Source: Paenibacillus brevis
Lineage (GTDB): Bacteria; Bacillota; Bacilli; Paenibacillales; Paenibacillaceae
DNA length: 50,231 nucleotides
Reading direction: 5' to 3'
Assembly (NCBI RefSeq): GCF_018919145.1
Contig: NZ_JAHLQJ010000027.1
Coordinates: forward strand, 1 to 50,231
Part shown: positions 1-8,751 of the stretch, in pieces
Layout of the letters: every line of letters starts with the position of its first letter
Numbering within the stretch: the first letter of the stretch is position 1
The notes under the pieces: generated by a model
Databases searched by the model: none
What the model was told of the DNA's origin: nothing
The model's input: the letters and a program-made list of their open reading frames with translations, nothing else
Translations under genes and position numbers: made by a program

Positions 1-1773
1 GGCCGTGCCTGCGCCCGCCGCGCGAGGCTGCGGCACGGGCGTCGGCGCCTGCGGCTGCCGCTGCGCCGCTGGGCGCGGCAGCGCGGCTGGGACGCCCCTT
101 CCTTCCCTTGCCTCTGCCTTTGGCAGAAGGCCTGCGGGGAGGGGCGTCCAGGCACCGAGCAGCGCTTCCAGCTGCTCGGCCGTTTCACTTGCGGCTGCGC
201 TCTGCGCTTGCAGCCGCTCAGCCGCCCGCACGCGTCCGGCCAGCTCCGCGTGCCGGGCGGCCAAACCGGCTTGCTCCGCCGCAAAGCGCGGAGCAAGCTC
301 CACCAACAGCCCCTCCGCAAGCGCGAGGGCTGTCCGGCGATAGCGGCCTCGAATCTCGGCCGCCACCGCCGAAGTATAATGAAGCGTGTACTCACCGGAG
401 ATCACAGCCCCGTCGCTGGTCTGATTTTCAATCCAGGCTGCTTCCATCTGCGGTAGTTCTTGTTCCAACCGAGCTTCCCATTCCGCATCCCAAAGCTCCG
501 AGGCTTTCCCCAGCTTACGGATCATATCGCGCACATGCCAATCGATCTGCGCTTTTACCTGCTCATCCAGTCTCTCCAGGAATTCCTGCTGTCTTCGTTG
601 CCGCTCCTGAATGCTCTTATTCTTAAACAGCCGAAACCCCGGCTTGGCTGCAGCCTCACGGCTTTCCAGATACTTTTCTGCCGTCTCCCGCAAATCCGCA
701 GTCATAAGATAGGCATTCTCAAGCAACTGATCCAGCTTTGCTGTCCATTCTCGGCGGACCGCAGCTTGCGGGGGCTCCGCCTGGTTAGAGGTCATACGAA
801 GCTCCAGTTCCTTGAGCTCCCCGCGAAGCTGATCAACAGACACCCCTTCGTCACCGGTCAATGCCTCAAGCTCTCGGCGCCTCTCCCCTGCCGCTTCCTC
901 GGTTCTTTTCTTGAACTGCTGCGCTTCATGATGCAGTGAGCAAGCAATACTGAATTCCAGCAACGCCTCCTTCCGGTTCAACAGTTCGATTACGACTTGC
1001 TTCAGCTCAGGTAGCTGATTTCGTTGATGATCCGGTTCCTTTAATGAAGTACAGTAGATCGCTGCCGGAGAAATCCCCCAGACCGAGAAAGCATGCTCAA
1101 CCGATTTCATGTACTGCTCAAAGGTCTGTTCTTCTTCCTGGTGCTTGTCGACCTGGTTAATAACCAGATAGAGCGGCTTCCCCCATTCCGCGATACTGCG
1201 CGCGAAGCTCAGGTTGCTGCCGGATTGCACATGGTTATAATCCATGACATAGAATACAATATCCGCAAGATGAAGCGCTGAACTCGTTGCAAGCGCATGT
1301 GCCGCCTCGCCGGAATCCACACCCGGCGTATCCAGCAGCACGCCGCCCTGGCGAAGAAGGGGAATATCTCTCCAGATAGATACCATTTCGTACTTTGCTC
1401 CATCCCGGCAATAATCATCTAATAACGCTCCGTCAATCACGCTCAGCGGCTCCCGCGAGAGCTTCTTCCCAGCCTCATGTCCACCATCGGTTGGTGTCAG
1501 CTGCATTCTCGGCGCACCATCCCGCAGCCCGGCAATATTGGCCGTCGTTGGAAGCGGGCCGGAAGGCAGCACGGAAGAACCGCAAAGTGCATTAATCAGA
1601 CTCGACTTTCCTGCTGAAAAATGACCGCAAATCGCTATTGTCAGCTCTCCAGACAACCGTTTTTCAATCAAATCCTTCACTTTTCTTGCCGAATCCGCGG
1701 CGCCTTGTTCCAGATACCATGCTTCCAGCCGCGAGAGTTTTACAGCCAAATCAGATTCGATTGCCGCCGTCAT
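1..1773 (-). CDS. Dynamin-family GTPase, N-terminal part (cut by window edge)
   Basis: The minus frame is open from an ATG at 1773 to base 1 (591 codons, no stop), so only the N-terminal part is here. Near residues 45-65 there is a GTPase P-loop, GHFSAGKSSLINAL, followed by a switch region (LPTTANI), a G3-like LLDTPGVDSG and a G4-like VINQVDKH. Long charged helices typical of dynamin stalks follow, and the last ~100 visible residues are Ala/Arg/Gly rich and very GC-rich. Bacterial dynamin-like proteins act in membrane fusion or membrane maintenance; Bacillus DynA (YpbR) has two such GTPase modules in about 1200 residues, so a second module may lie outside the window. The start is supported by a GAGAGGAC-type ribosome site about 15 bases upstream. 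It is probably transcribed separately from the 94-residue gene upstream, since a strong terminator lies between them. Confidence 0.85.
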   Translation of the reverse strand, partial: MTAAIESDLAVKLSRLEAWYLEQGAADSARKVKDLIEKRLSGELTIAICGHFSAGKSSLINALCGSSVLPSGPLPTTANIAGLRDGAPRMQLTPTDGGHEAGKKLSREPLSVIDGALLDDYCRDGAKYEMVSIWRDIPLLRQGGVLLDTPGVDSGEAAHALATSSALHLADIVFYVMDYNHVQSGSNLSFARSIAEWGKPLYLVINQVDKHQEEEQTFEQYMKSVEHAFSVWGISPAAIYCTSLKEPDHQRNQLPELKQVVIELLNRKEALLEFSIACSLHHEAQQFKKRTEEAAGERRRELEALTGDEGVSVDQLRGELKELELRMTSNQAEPPQAAVRREWTAKLDQLLENAYLMTADLRETAEKYLESREAAAKPGFRLFKNKSIQERQRRQQEFLERLDEQVKAQIDWHVRDMIRKLGKASELWDAEWEARLEQELPQMEAAWIENQTSDGAVISGEYTLHYTSAVAAEIRGRYRRTALALAEGLLVELAPRFAAEQAGLAARHAELAGRVRAAERLQAQSAAASETAEQLEALLGAWTPLPAGLLPKAEAREGRGVPAALPRPAAQRQPQAPTPVPQPRAAGAGTA

Positions 1774-1955
1774 CTTCAAGTCGCTTCGTCCTCTCTCTGT
1801 CCATATCTCTCTTCATTTTATCATGAATATTTATTCGTTTTAAGCCTTTACAGTGACATTGATCATTGCCAATTTGAGATTGATGAGAAAAACGTCTATC
1901 GAAGTACATTGAAAGATGAAAGAGCTCTGCTGAAAACCTATAGATTCTATAATCT

Positions 1956-1994
1956 AAATAAAAAAGCGTCCTCCAGATTGCGGAGAACGCTTTT
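1956..1994 (-). terminator. Intrinsic terminator after the 94-aa gene
   Basis: On minus the hairpin arms are AAAAGCGTTCTCC and GGAGGACGCTTTT with a short loop, followed by a T-rich run. It sits just past the stop at 2008 and ends the nth / 94-aa transcript. The A-run on the other side makes it potentially bidirectional. Confidence 0.85.
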
Positions 1995-2007
1995 GCTTAA
2001 TTCAGCT

Positions 2008-2292
2008 TTAGATGGTCGCTGCTTCGATCTGGTCCTGCTCGGAAGGAATCAGGATTTCGAATACTTTACCATGCTGCAGAATTGTAATTCCCTTATTTTT
2101 ATCGCGCATTACAACGACCTCAGGCTTCACGGACATCCGCTCCAGATAATGCTTAGGCACCTCTCCGGAATCGCTGATTGTCACGCCCTCCAGCTCTTGC
2201 TCATCATTTTCCTTCAGATCGATCTCGATAACCTTCTCGAACATATCCGAGAACAACTCAAAATTGTCGGTGTAGACGGAAATACATTTCAT
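2008..2292 (-). CDS. Uncharacterised 94-aa protein
   Basis: The protein has 94 residues, starts MKCISVYTDNFELFSDMFEK and is acidic. It has no signal peptide, no membrane segment and no motif that I recognise. The pattern suggests a small alpha/beta domain, with alternating hydrophobic strands such as EVVVMRDKNKGITIL and VFEILIP. The gene begins 35 bp after the stop of endonuclease III and ends at a terminator, so it is the last gene of a short nth operon. Small conserved proteins of this kind occur beside nth in Paenibacillus-type genomes. I cannot assign a function; proximity to a DNA-repair gene is the only hint. Confidence 0.7.
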   Translation of the reverse strand: MKCISVYTDNFELFSDMFEKVIEIDLKENDEQELEGVTISDSGEVPKHYLERMSVKPEVVVMRDKNKGITILQHGKVFEILIPSEQDQIEAATI

Positions 2293-2327
2293 TTAGAATC
2301 TCATCCTCTGCTATCAATATCTTTTTG

Positions 2328-2996
2328 TCACTCTTCTATAGGTTTGCTGACTTGTGACCTTTTCATACGTTTCTTGCCTTCCCTGCACACATCAAGCAAC
2401 GGGCAGATCTGGCAATTTGGATTCTGGGCCTTACAGTGGTATCTGCCGAAAAAAATAAGACGATGATGTGTAATCGTCCACTCTTCACGGGGCACTCTCT
2501 TCATCAGCTTCTGCTCCACCTCAAGTACGGAATCCTTCCAATTGGCAAGCCCCAGCCGCTTGCTGACCCGTTCCACATGGGTATCCACCGCGATAGCCGG
2601 TACGCCAAAGGCATTGGAAACAACGACATTAGCCGTCTTCCGGCCGACGCCCGGCAGCTTGACCAGCTTGTCATGCTCCGAGGGTACGTCTCCGCCGTAT
2701 TGCTCAATCAGAATCCGGCACAAATTCTGAATATGCTTGGCCTTGCTTCTGAATAATCCAATCCGCCGAATATCCTGCTCCAGTTCCTCCAAAGGTACAG
2801 AGATATAATCCTGGGGCGTCCTGTACTTCCGGAACAGATCCGCCGTCACCTTGTTCACCGTCGCATCTGTACATTGTGCAGACAGCAGGACAGCGATCGT
2901 GAGTTCAAAAGCATTGCTGTGATTGAGCTCGCAGTGTGCATCCGGGAACATGGCTGCGATGGTAGTTAAAATATGCTTTGCTTGTCCGGCATTCAC
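2328..2996 (-). CDS. nth: Endonuclease III (DNA glycosylase/AP lyase)
   Basis: At 222 residues it is close to the E. coli Nth length. It excises oxidised pyrimidines and cleaves the resulting abasic site in base excision repair. The helix-hairpin-helix LPGVGRKTANVV carries the catalytic Lys120, and Asp138 lies in AVDTHVERV, the same numbers as in E. coli Nth. The C-terminal [4Fe-4S] ligands are Cys188, Cys195, Cys198 and Cys204 with the canonical C-x6-C-x2-C-x5-C spacing. In B. subtilis nth follows dnaD; here the two are about 24 kb apart, so the ancestral cluster has been split. Transcription probably continues into the 94-aa gene. Confidence 0.97.
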   Translation of the reverse strand: MNAGQAKHILTTIAAMFPDAHCELNHSNAFELTIAVLLSAQCTDATVNKVTADLFRKYRTPQDYISVPLEELEQDIRRIGLFRSKAKHIQNLCRILIEQYGGDVPSEHDKLVKLPGVGRKTANVVVSNAFGVPAIAVDTHVERVSKRLGLANWKDSVLEVEQKLMKRVPREEWTITHHRLIFFGRYHCKAQNPNCQICPLLDVCREGKKRMKRSQVSKPIEE

Positions 2997-3020
2997 TCAA
3001 AAACACTCCCCTGCTCATGT

Positions 3021-3062
3021 AAAAAAACCGTCCTGAGCGGGAGCCCCCGCATCAAGACGGTT
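3021..3062 (-). terminator. Intrinsic terminator after the SLH gene
   Basis: The minus-strand hairpin has outer arms AACCGTC/GACGGTT and an inner GCGGG/CCCGC pair, and is followed by seven T residues. It lies 18 bp beyond the SLH gene stop. Confidence 0.9.
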
Positions 3063-3079
3063 CTTCTCACAGAAATGAT

Positions 3080-5809
3080 TTATTGCTTTTCAACCTCTAC
3101 CAGCTTGTCGCCGTTAAAGTACAAAACAATTTTATCATTATCTTTGAGGGATTGCACGGTTAATGTCGTGTCACCTTGGTGAATATACAAATTCGATGTC
3201 ACGCCAAAACGATAATTGTCATCCTGAATCGTGGAACGATAGACCAGAATGTCGTTATTGATCGAATCATACCGTTGGAATTTCCGTTCCAGCGAATTCA
3301 GCACCTTAATTAACAATGTTCCGTCCACATCCTTGCGAAGCTCGACATGGTCGGAAGTTGTCAGGGTAGCTGTTCCGGAGGTTACCGAGGTTCCGCGAAC
3401 TACTTTTACCCCATTCCCGATAGAGTATACTTCCGGTGTGCCGGAGAAGGACTTCACGGTTACCGAAGAAGCATCAATCGCAGTAACCTTGCCGAGCGTC
3501 AGCTTCACCACTTGCAAGGAAGCAGCCGTACGGCCATTGAAGGTCACATTCACCGTCTGTCCTGCTTGCAGACTTGATACGGTAATGGCAGCCCCGGTGT
3601 CATTGAGCAGAGTAGCTTTATCTACATAGAAATTGTCGGTAACGCCATTACTTGACGCCTGAATCCGGCTATTGGATGTATTCACTGAAGAAATCTCGAA
3701 TTGAACCGTCTTTCTTACAGCCAGCGTCTGCAAGGTATCCTGGTTTGCACTTAACATCACGGTTACCGGATCTCCTGCCTTCAAATCAGCAATCGTAGCT
3801 GAGGTTTTGCCATACAATTCAATAGAAGGAGCCGTTCCTTGATAAGGTACTGCCACTGTCTGACCGCCTGGGAGCAGGATCGAAACCTTCTTGGCCGCTG
3901 TATCGGTCGATACATAAGTCCCTTCATACTTGTAAACCACCTGAATCGCAAGTACGCGGTCTCCGATATGAGTCACATTAATTTTTCTGCCTTTTGTAAG
4001 CAGCGATTCAACTCCGGTCAATGTTGGAGTGGTTGAATTGTATTCCGCCTTGGTCTTGTCATCCACAGTGAAGGCATGCACCTTATTCGCAGAGTCCACA
4101 ACCATCAGCGCTTTATACTTCGGCTCATAATTGACGACAGACAAATCGGTAAGCAATTCAGATTGACGGCCAGTCACAACAATTTTAGTAACTTGCTCGT
4201 CAGGGCTGATCGTTAATTCTACCTGATCTCCGCCCTTCACATCTGCAATCAGATCCTCCAGCGTCGCATCGGCGATACCGTTAATAACGATAACCGGCTT
4301 GGCAGCAAGTGCTTTGATTTCTGCTTTACCTGCAGAGTTCGTGAAACTGAGCAATGTGCTTCCTTCCACGGACAGCAAAGTCCCCTTAACGGTGCGTTCC
4401 ATTGCTTTCGTAACTTCCAGACGGGTAAATATGCTATTTTTCACTGTATAGGTTACTGCAGCACCAGCCTGAAGCTCAGCCGCTCCACCCAACAGTTGAT
4501 TTTGATAGATAAGAATTGAAGTGTCATCATATTTATAGGTTTCGATTGCACCGGTAGCATCGTCCTTGATGCGGATCGTCTTGTCTGCGACGCTGACCAG
4601 ATCGACCGTGCCTGTGCCAGACTTATTAACAACACCCGATTTAACCTGCACGATTACGGGCTTTTTGGCCGACGTAAAGGTTTCTCTTTGCACGATGATT
4701 GTACTATCTTCCGTCAGACTATCAACTGAAATAGCATTTCCGTTCTGATCCAGGAACGACGTAGATCCGTCATAAGTGTATGTAACGGAATCATTGTTGA
4801 CCAACATAAGCAGACGGTTATCAGAAAGCTTCTTCAACAGTGTGCCCTCTGTTTTCTCCAACTGCTGACTGGCATCACGAACCTCTACATAAGCTGCCGA
4901 ACCAACTTTGTCTACAGCCAGTACTTTGGTATACAACTGAATCGCATTGCGTGAGCTCTTGGCTTCGGAATCCTTCGTGAAATAGAAGGAACGGCTATCC
5001 AGCGTGAAGCTCTTTAATTGTCCATTCGTAAACAAAGTGAGCTTCGAATCGGTCAATTCGGTAACAATGCCTTCATAGACATTGCTGTATCCCGGGGTTA
5101 CGTACTCACTGCCGCGGCTGAAGAAGGTGGCAAGCTGGGCACGTGTTACTTTACCTAGCGGATCGAAGCGATTCCCTTCAACACCTTTCGTCAGTTCAAG
5201 CTGTACTGCAACATTGACATATCCTCTGGCTGCTGGTGAAATGCTGGTATGGTCGGCAAAGCCGGTCGTAGCGCTCGCAGCTGATTTAGCCTTCTCTTCT
5301 TGTCCCAAAGCCCGGACGAGCAGCTTGGCGATCCACTCACGGGAAGCCGTCTTCGCCCCCCAGGACTCGCTCGCTCCCGTCGCGCCCAGTTCTTCTGTCT
5401 TATCAATAAGTTTTTCGCTCAGAGCCAGCTCCAAATATGGTTTAAAGTAAGCTCCAACCTTCATCTCTTCCGGCGCACCGCTACCGCTGCCGAGCTTGCT
5501 CTCCAGATTCATGAAGCGAACCGCCATCGTAATCGCTTCCTGTTGGGTAACACTGTCAGAAGGCCGGAACTTCCCGGCATCCCCCAGAATGATTCCTTCT
5601 GCGGCGAGCTTGTAAATATGCTTTTCCGCCCAGAAGCCGTCACTTACATCGCTAAAAAGAAGAACCGAGGCTGTCGAAGTTGTTACCGCCGTGCTCTGGG
5701 CTTCTTCAGCGAACACCGCCGCTCCTCCGCTGAGGCACATCGCCGTAACAAGCATGGTGGAAACTGCCCTCTTGGTGCTGCGTTTAAAAGTACGTTTATA
5801 AGATGACAT
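3080..5809 (-). CDS. SLH-domain cell-surface protein
   Basis: This is a secreted, wall-anchored protein of about 909 residues from the ATG at 5809. That start has AAAGGGGAG 8 bases upstream; an in-frame GTG at 5836 has no such site. A basic signal peptide ends near residue 34 (AVFA/EEA). Three S-layer homology domains follow: roughly 51-100 (FSDVSDGFW...), 115-170 (degenerate) and 182-231 (FADHTSISPAARGY...). SLH domains bind pyruvylated secondary wall polymer. The remaining ~680 residues are beta-rich with recurring strand units such as GTVDLVSVADKTIRIK and GKVTAIDASSVTVKS, and no catalytic motif that I recognise. It lies 72 bp after a GerMN lipoprotein with no obvious terminator between them, so it may be co-transcribed with the amidase/GerMN genes. 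Its role is probably structural or envelope-related. Confidence 0.9.
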   Translation of the reverse strand: MSSYKRTFKRSTKRAVSTMLVTAMCLSGGAAVFAEEAQSTAVTTSTASVLLFSDVSDGFWAEKHIYKLAAEGIILGDAGKFRPSDSVTQQEAITMAVRFMNLESKLGSGSGAPEEMKVGAYFKPYLELALSEKLIDKTEELGATGASESWGAKTASREWIAKLLVRALGQEEKAKSAASATTGFADHTSISPAARGYVNVAVQLELTKGVEGNRFDPLGKVTRAQLATFFSRGSEYVTPGYSNVYEGIVTELTDSKLTLFTNGQLKSFTLDSRSFYFTKDSEAKSSRNAIQLYTKVLAVDKVGSAAYVEVRDASQQLEKTEGTLLKKLSDNRLLMLVNNDSVTYTYDGSTSFLDQNGNAISVDSLTEDSTIIVQRETFTSAKKPVIVQVKSGVVNKSGTGTVDLVSVADKTIRIKDDATGAIETYKYDDTSILIYQNQLLGGAAELQAGAAVTYTVKNSIFTRLEVTKAMERTVKGTLLSVEGSTLLSFTNSAGKAEIKALAAKPVIVINGIADATLEDLIADVKGGDQVELTISPDEQVTKIVVTGRQSELLTDLSVVNYEPKYKALMVVDSANKVHAFTVDDKTKAEYNSTTPTLTGVESLLTKGRKINVTHIGDRVLAIQVVYKYEGTYVSTDTAAKKVSILLPGGQTVAVPYQGTAPSIELYGKTSATIADLKAGDPVTVMLSANQDTLQTLAVRKTVQFEISSVNTSNSRIQASSNGVTDNFYVDKATLLNDTGAAITVSSLQAGQTVNVTFNGRTAASLQVVKLTLGKVTAIDASSVTVKSFSGTPEVYSIGNGVKVVRGTSVTSGTATLTTSDHVELRKDVDGTLLIKVLNSLERKFQRYDSINNDILVYRSTIQDDNYRFGVTSNLYIHQGDTTLTVQSLKDNDKIVLYFNGDKLVEVEKQ

Positions 5810-5881
5810 TACATTCTCCCCTTTACAAATGTTCACTTACCATGTTTCGACAACCAAGGCCCATGTTCCTTTAAATCCTGA

Positions 5882-6472
5882 TTATTTTCTTGTCATCGGA
5901 TACTCAAGTTCTACATGTCCCATCAGACTCTCGACCTGCTGACCATCCACGAGCAGCTCGATGGATTCGACCTCCTGGAACTGAAAGAGCGTGTTCTGCA
6001 AGGCCTCAACGGCCAATGCTTCCCCGCCTGCTCCAAGACGTGCTTCATCAGGAAGGGTGATATCCACAGTGAGCATCCCCTTTGACAGCTTGGCCGAATG
6101 AAACTCGACCTTCCAGAGCGGAAGCAGCTCCGAATCCCCGCTGTCCTTCAATGTCTCGAGCGCGGCCATATACTTGTCCTCATCATGGGTATAATGAATG
6201 GTCTGCTCTTTTTCAATCAGTTCATTTAATTGATCATCCGTATAATAGCTTTTAATGCTCAGTTTCTGCTGTTCAGGTGCTTCTGTTCCGGTCTCGCCGC
6301 TCGCGTTCTCAGCGCCGTTGCTGCCTTGGTTATTTGAAGCTGAGCCAGCACCTTGTTCAACCTTTGGCTCGTCATTTCCTGACGGCTGAGCCGTACCGGG
6401 CTTTTGACCGCATCCGGAAGCCAGTGCAAGCAATAACACCAGCCCGCAAATTCTCCAACTCATTCGGTTCAT
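5882..6472 (-). CDS. GerMN-domain lipoprotein (copy 1)
   Basis: The protein has 196 residues, with an AAGGAGG site 7 bases before the ATG. The N-terminal signal ends in the lipobox LASGC, so Cys21 should be lipidated. A Gly/Asn/Glu-rich linker to about residue 70 leads into a GerMN domain (IKSYYTDDQLNELIEKEQ ... VDITLPDEARLGAGGEALAVE ... GHVELEYP). The family is found in spore germination protein GerM and in many envelope lipoproteins; its molecular activity is not established. It starts 26 bp after the stop of the amidase. It is paralogous to the lipoprotein at 8109-8711: both share VDITLPDEARLGAGGEALA and ESLMGHVELE, and both follow an amidase. It may act with the amidase at the outer face of the membrane. 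Confidence 0.9.
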   Translation of the reverse strand: MNRMSWRICGLVLLLALASGCGQKPGTAQPSGNDEPKVEQGAGSASNNQGSNGAENASGETGTEAPEQQKLSIKSYYTDDQLNELIEKEQTIHYTHDEDKYMAALETLKDSGDSELLPLWKVEFHSAKLSKGMLTVDITLPDEARLGAGGEALAVEALQNTLFQFQEVESIELLVDGQQVESLMGHVELEYPMTRK

Positions 6473-6498
6473 CTCTCATCCTCCTTCTGAAATCCGGC

Positions 6499-7935
6499 TT
6501 ATTGAAGTCCGAGATATTCCTTGATCCCTTTTACAATACCTGCTGCAACACGGTCTTGAAAATCTTCCGTATACAGCTTGGCATTGTCGCTCTTGTTGCT
6601 CAGATAACCGCATTCAAGCAGAACGGCGGGCATCTTCGTCTCTCTGGTGACATGCAGGCTCTTGGAACGAACCCCGCGATCCGTAAGTCCGGAGGAGGAT
6701 ACGAGGTACTTATGCATGACCTTGGCCAGTGCCAGGCTTTCAGACCGGGTATAATAGGTCTCCACGCCGCTTGCAGTCGCGCTGCCTGCATTGGCATGAA
6801 TCGAAATAAACAAATCCGCATTTAAATCATTTGCAATTTTAACCCGATCACTTAACGAAGGGTAAGTATCGCTGCTGCGTGTCAATACAAAGTCAATATT
6901 CGTTTCCTTCTTTAGCAGCTCTTGCACCTTCAGCGTCACGGACAGATTAAAATCCTTTTCTTTCTTGCCAGTAACACTGATCGCCCCGGGATCGGTTCCG
7001 CCATGACCGGCGTCAATAACTACCAGCTTCTTGCCGTTGGAGCCCGGATTCGAAACTTCCTTATTCAGATCAAGAATAATCAGTCCGTCATTGTCATTAA
7101 TGAGCTCGCCCATTTTAACAACATTCATATCAAGTACAATCCGAACCGTTGACGGATTATTGCTGTACAGGGAATATCTTACCTTCGAAACTTCCGGGTA
7201 ATCTGTGATATCAATGAATCCGTTCTGTGTAGAATCCAGATTTTGTCCTGTTGAGAACGTATCCGCAAATTTTGTGTTCGGCAGGTCAATGACAACACGC
7301 TGCGGGTTCGCCATGGTAAAGATATTAGGGGTTACAGTTTGATCCACCGCAATCAATAGACGATTATCGCTAAAGCTGATGCCCCCGATATTCGCCAGAT
7401 TGTCAGTCTGACCGGGTTGAGTCCCTGAGTCTGTGTCCCCTGGCGTACTCCCCGTATCGCCGCCATCTCCCGGACTTGCCTCGCCACCGCCATTCTCTGT
7501 CGGCGGAGTTACCATGTATACCGTCTTCAGTTTATTATCCCAGCTTACCGAGAGTCCCATCTGTTCTCCCACGAAGCGCAGTGGGACAATAACCGTATCA
7601 CTAACCAGCTTCGGAGCCACAGGCATCTGAATCTTTGTTCCGTTTACGAGCGCCGTGCTCTGATCCACGACAAGCTTCATTACTGTATCCTGCTGCTGTA
7701 TAGTTACCGTTCGCGTCTTCTTCTCCCAATCGACGACATAACCAAGCTCTTCCACGACGACACGAATCGGAATCATGACCGATCCATTGATATTCTGAAC
7801 CTGCCCGTTCTTGCTGAGTTCCAGCTTATTACCATCCAGATAAATGCTGGTCCCTCCCGCGGCGGCCTGTCCAGTTTGAGGAAATAAAGCAAACCACATG
7901 ACAAAAAACAATAATGCTACTAATCCTTTTTTCAT
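6499..7935 (-). CDS. Exported N-acetylmuramoyl-L-alanine amidase (Amidase_3), copy 1
   Basis: This 478-residue enzyme cuts the amide bond between N-acetylmuramic acid and L-Ala in peptidoglycan. A signal peptide ends near residue 25 (GQAA). Residues ~28-142 form two copper-amine-oxidase-N-like domains (IPIRVVVEELGYVVDW and VPLRFVGEQMGLSVSW), followed by a Gly/Thr/Pro linker (145-178), an AMIN-type domain (~183-292) and Amidase_3 (~303-476). Zinc and catalytic residues are visible as His311 in DAGHGG, Glu326 in KEKDFN, His380 in SIHAN and Glu441 in LLECGYLSN. The start has GGGGTGA just upstream. It is the first gene of an amidase-GerMN cassette and closely resembles the neighbour at 8752-10206. 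Confidence 0.95.
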   Translation of the reverse strand: MKKGLVALLFFVMWFALFPQTGQAAAGGTSIYLDGNKLELSKNGQVQNINGSVMIPIRVVVEELGYVVDWEKKTRTVTIQQQDTVMKLVVDQSTALVNGTKIQMPVAPKLVSDTVIVPLRFVGEQMGLSVSWDNKLKTVYMVTPPTENGGGEASPGDGGDTGSTPGDTDSGTQPGQTDNLANIGGISFSDNRLLIAVDQTVTPNIFTMANPQRVVIDLPNTKFADTFSTGQNLDSTQNGFIDITDYPEVSKVRYSLYSNNPSTVRIVLDMNVVKMGELINDNDGLIILDLNKEVSNPGSNGKKLVVIDAGHGGTDPGAISVTGKKEKDFNLSVTLKVQELLKKETNIDFVLTRSSDTYPSLSDRVKIANDLNADLFISIHANAGSATASGVETYYTRSESLALAKVMHKYLVSSSGLTDRGVRSKSLHVTRETKMPAVLLECGYLSNKSDNAKLYTEDFQDRVAAGIVKGIKEYLGLQ

Positions 7936-8063
7936 CCGTCACCCCTACCCTTTAGATATTTGCCTCATGATGACCGGACGAGATACCTGCTTCCAGGCAT
8001 CACCAGACGACATAATAGACGCTTGGATCAGGCAAAAGTTGCGATAAAATGCTAATTTATTAC

Positions 8064-8100
8064 CAAAAAAAAAGACTCCGGAGATAACTCCGAAGCCTTT
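8064..8100 (-). terminator. Intrinsic terminator between the two amidase/GerMN cassettes
   Basis: The minus hairpin GGCTTCGGAG/CTCCGGAGTC with a TTAT loop is followed by nine T residues. It lies 8 bp after the copy-2 GerMN stop and separates the two cassettes transcriptionally. The 128 bp from here to the copy-1 amidase start should hold that gene's promoter; I found no convincing hexamer pair. Confidence 0.9.
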
Positions 8101-8108
8101 CAAATCAA

Positions 8109-8711
8109 TTATTTTGAGTATGGATGCTCAAGCTCCACATGGCCCATCAACGACTCAAGCTTGGCTCCGTCCACTGTGATCTCCAGCTGTTTCACCTCGT
8201 CAAACTGGAAGAAGGTCTGCAGCAGAGCATCAATAGCAAGTGCTTCTCCTCCGGCTCCCAGTCTTGCCTCATCCGGCAGCGTAATATCGATTGCCAGCAA
8301 TCCATCCTTAAGATCTATTTGCTGCAGGACAACCTTTTTCCAAAGGGACATCATGCCTGTCTCCTCTGTCTGAAGTGCTCGGAATGCTGTCTCATACTTG
8401 TCTGCCTCTGCACTGTATGAGATTTCACGCTCAACTGCTGTAAGCTCTTCTATATTGTCATCGGTAAAATAGACTTTTATCGTACTTGTCAACATCTCGG
8501 GCTCCGTACTTGAATTGTCTGTGTTCTCGGGAACATCGCTTTCTTCCCCTTCACTTGCGCTTACCGGGTCAGGCTCCGCAGTGCCTGGTGCTGTAATACC
8601 ATTATCCGTCGCATTGCTCTCTCCAGGAGCTGACGCTTGGGGCTTGTCTCCGCAGCCTGCCAGTCCAAGCATAAACACCAGCATCAGGATCGCCCATCCA
8701 GTCTTCTTCAT
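8109..8711 (-). CDS. GerMN-domain lipoprotein (copy 2)
   Basis: Translation is assigned to the ATG at 8711 (200 residues), which has AGGGGGT upstream and gives a clean lipoprotein signal MKKTGWAILMLVFMLGLAGC; a longer frame from 8762 would add a non-signal extension. After the lipidated Cys comes an acidic, low-complexity linker, then a GerMN domain (IKVYFTDDNIEELTAVERE ... VDGAKLESLMGHVELEHP). It lies 40 bp after the copy-2 amidase and directly before a terminator. It is clearly paralogous to 5882-6472. The linkers have diverged while the domain cores are conserved. Confidence 0.9.
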   Translation of the reverse strand: MKKTGWAILMLVFMLGLAGCGDKPQASAPGESNATDNGITAPGTAEPDPVSASEGEESDVPENTDNSSTEPEMLTSTIKVYFTDDNIEELTAVEREISYSAEADKYETAFRALQTEETGMMSLWKKVVLQQIDLKDGLLAIDITLPDEARLGAGGEALAIDALLQTFFQFDEVKQLEITVDGAKLESLMGHVELEHPYSK

Positions 8712-8751
8712 GTTACAACCCCCTATTTTTCGCTTGCAAAGTCCAATCGTA

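Noticed and set aside
1621..2466. Plus-strand open frame of 281 codons
   Set aside because: It runs antisense through part of the dynamin gene, a terminator, the 94-aa gene and nth. No ribosome site or domain is seen.
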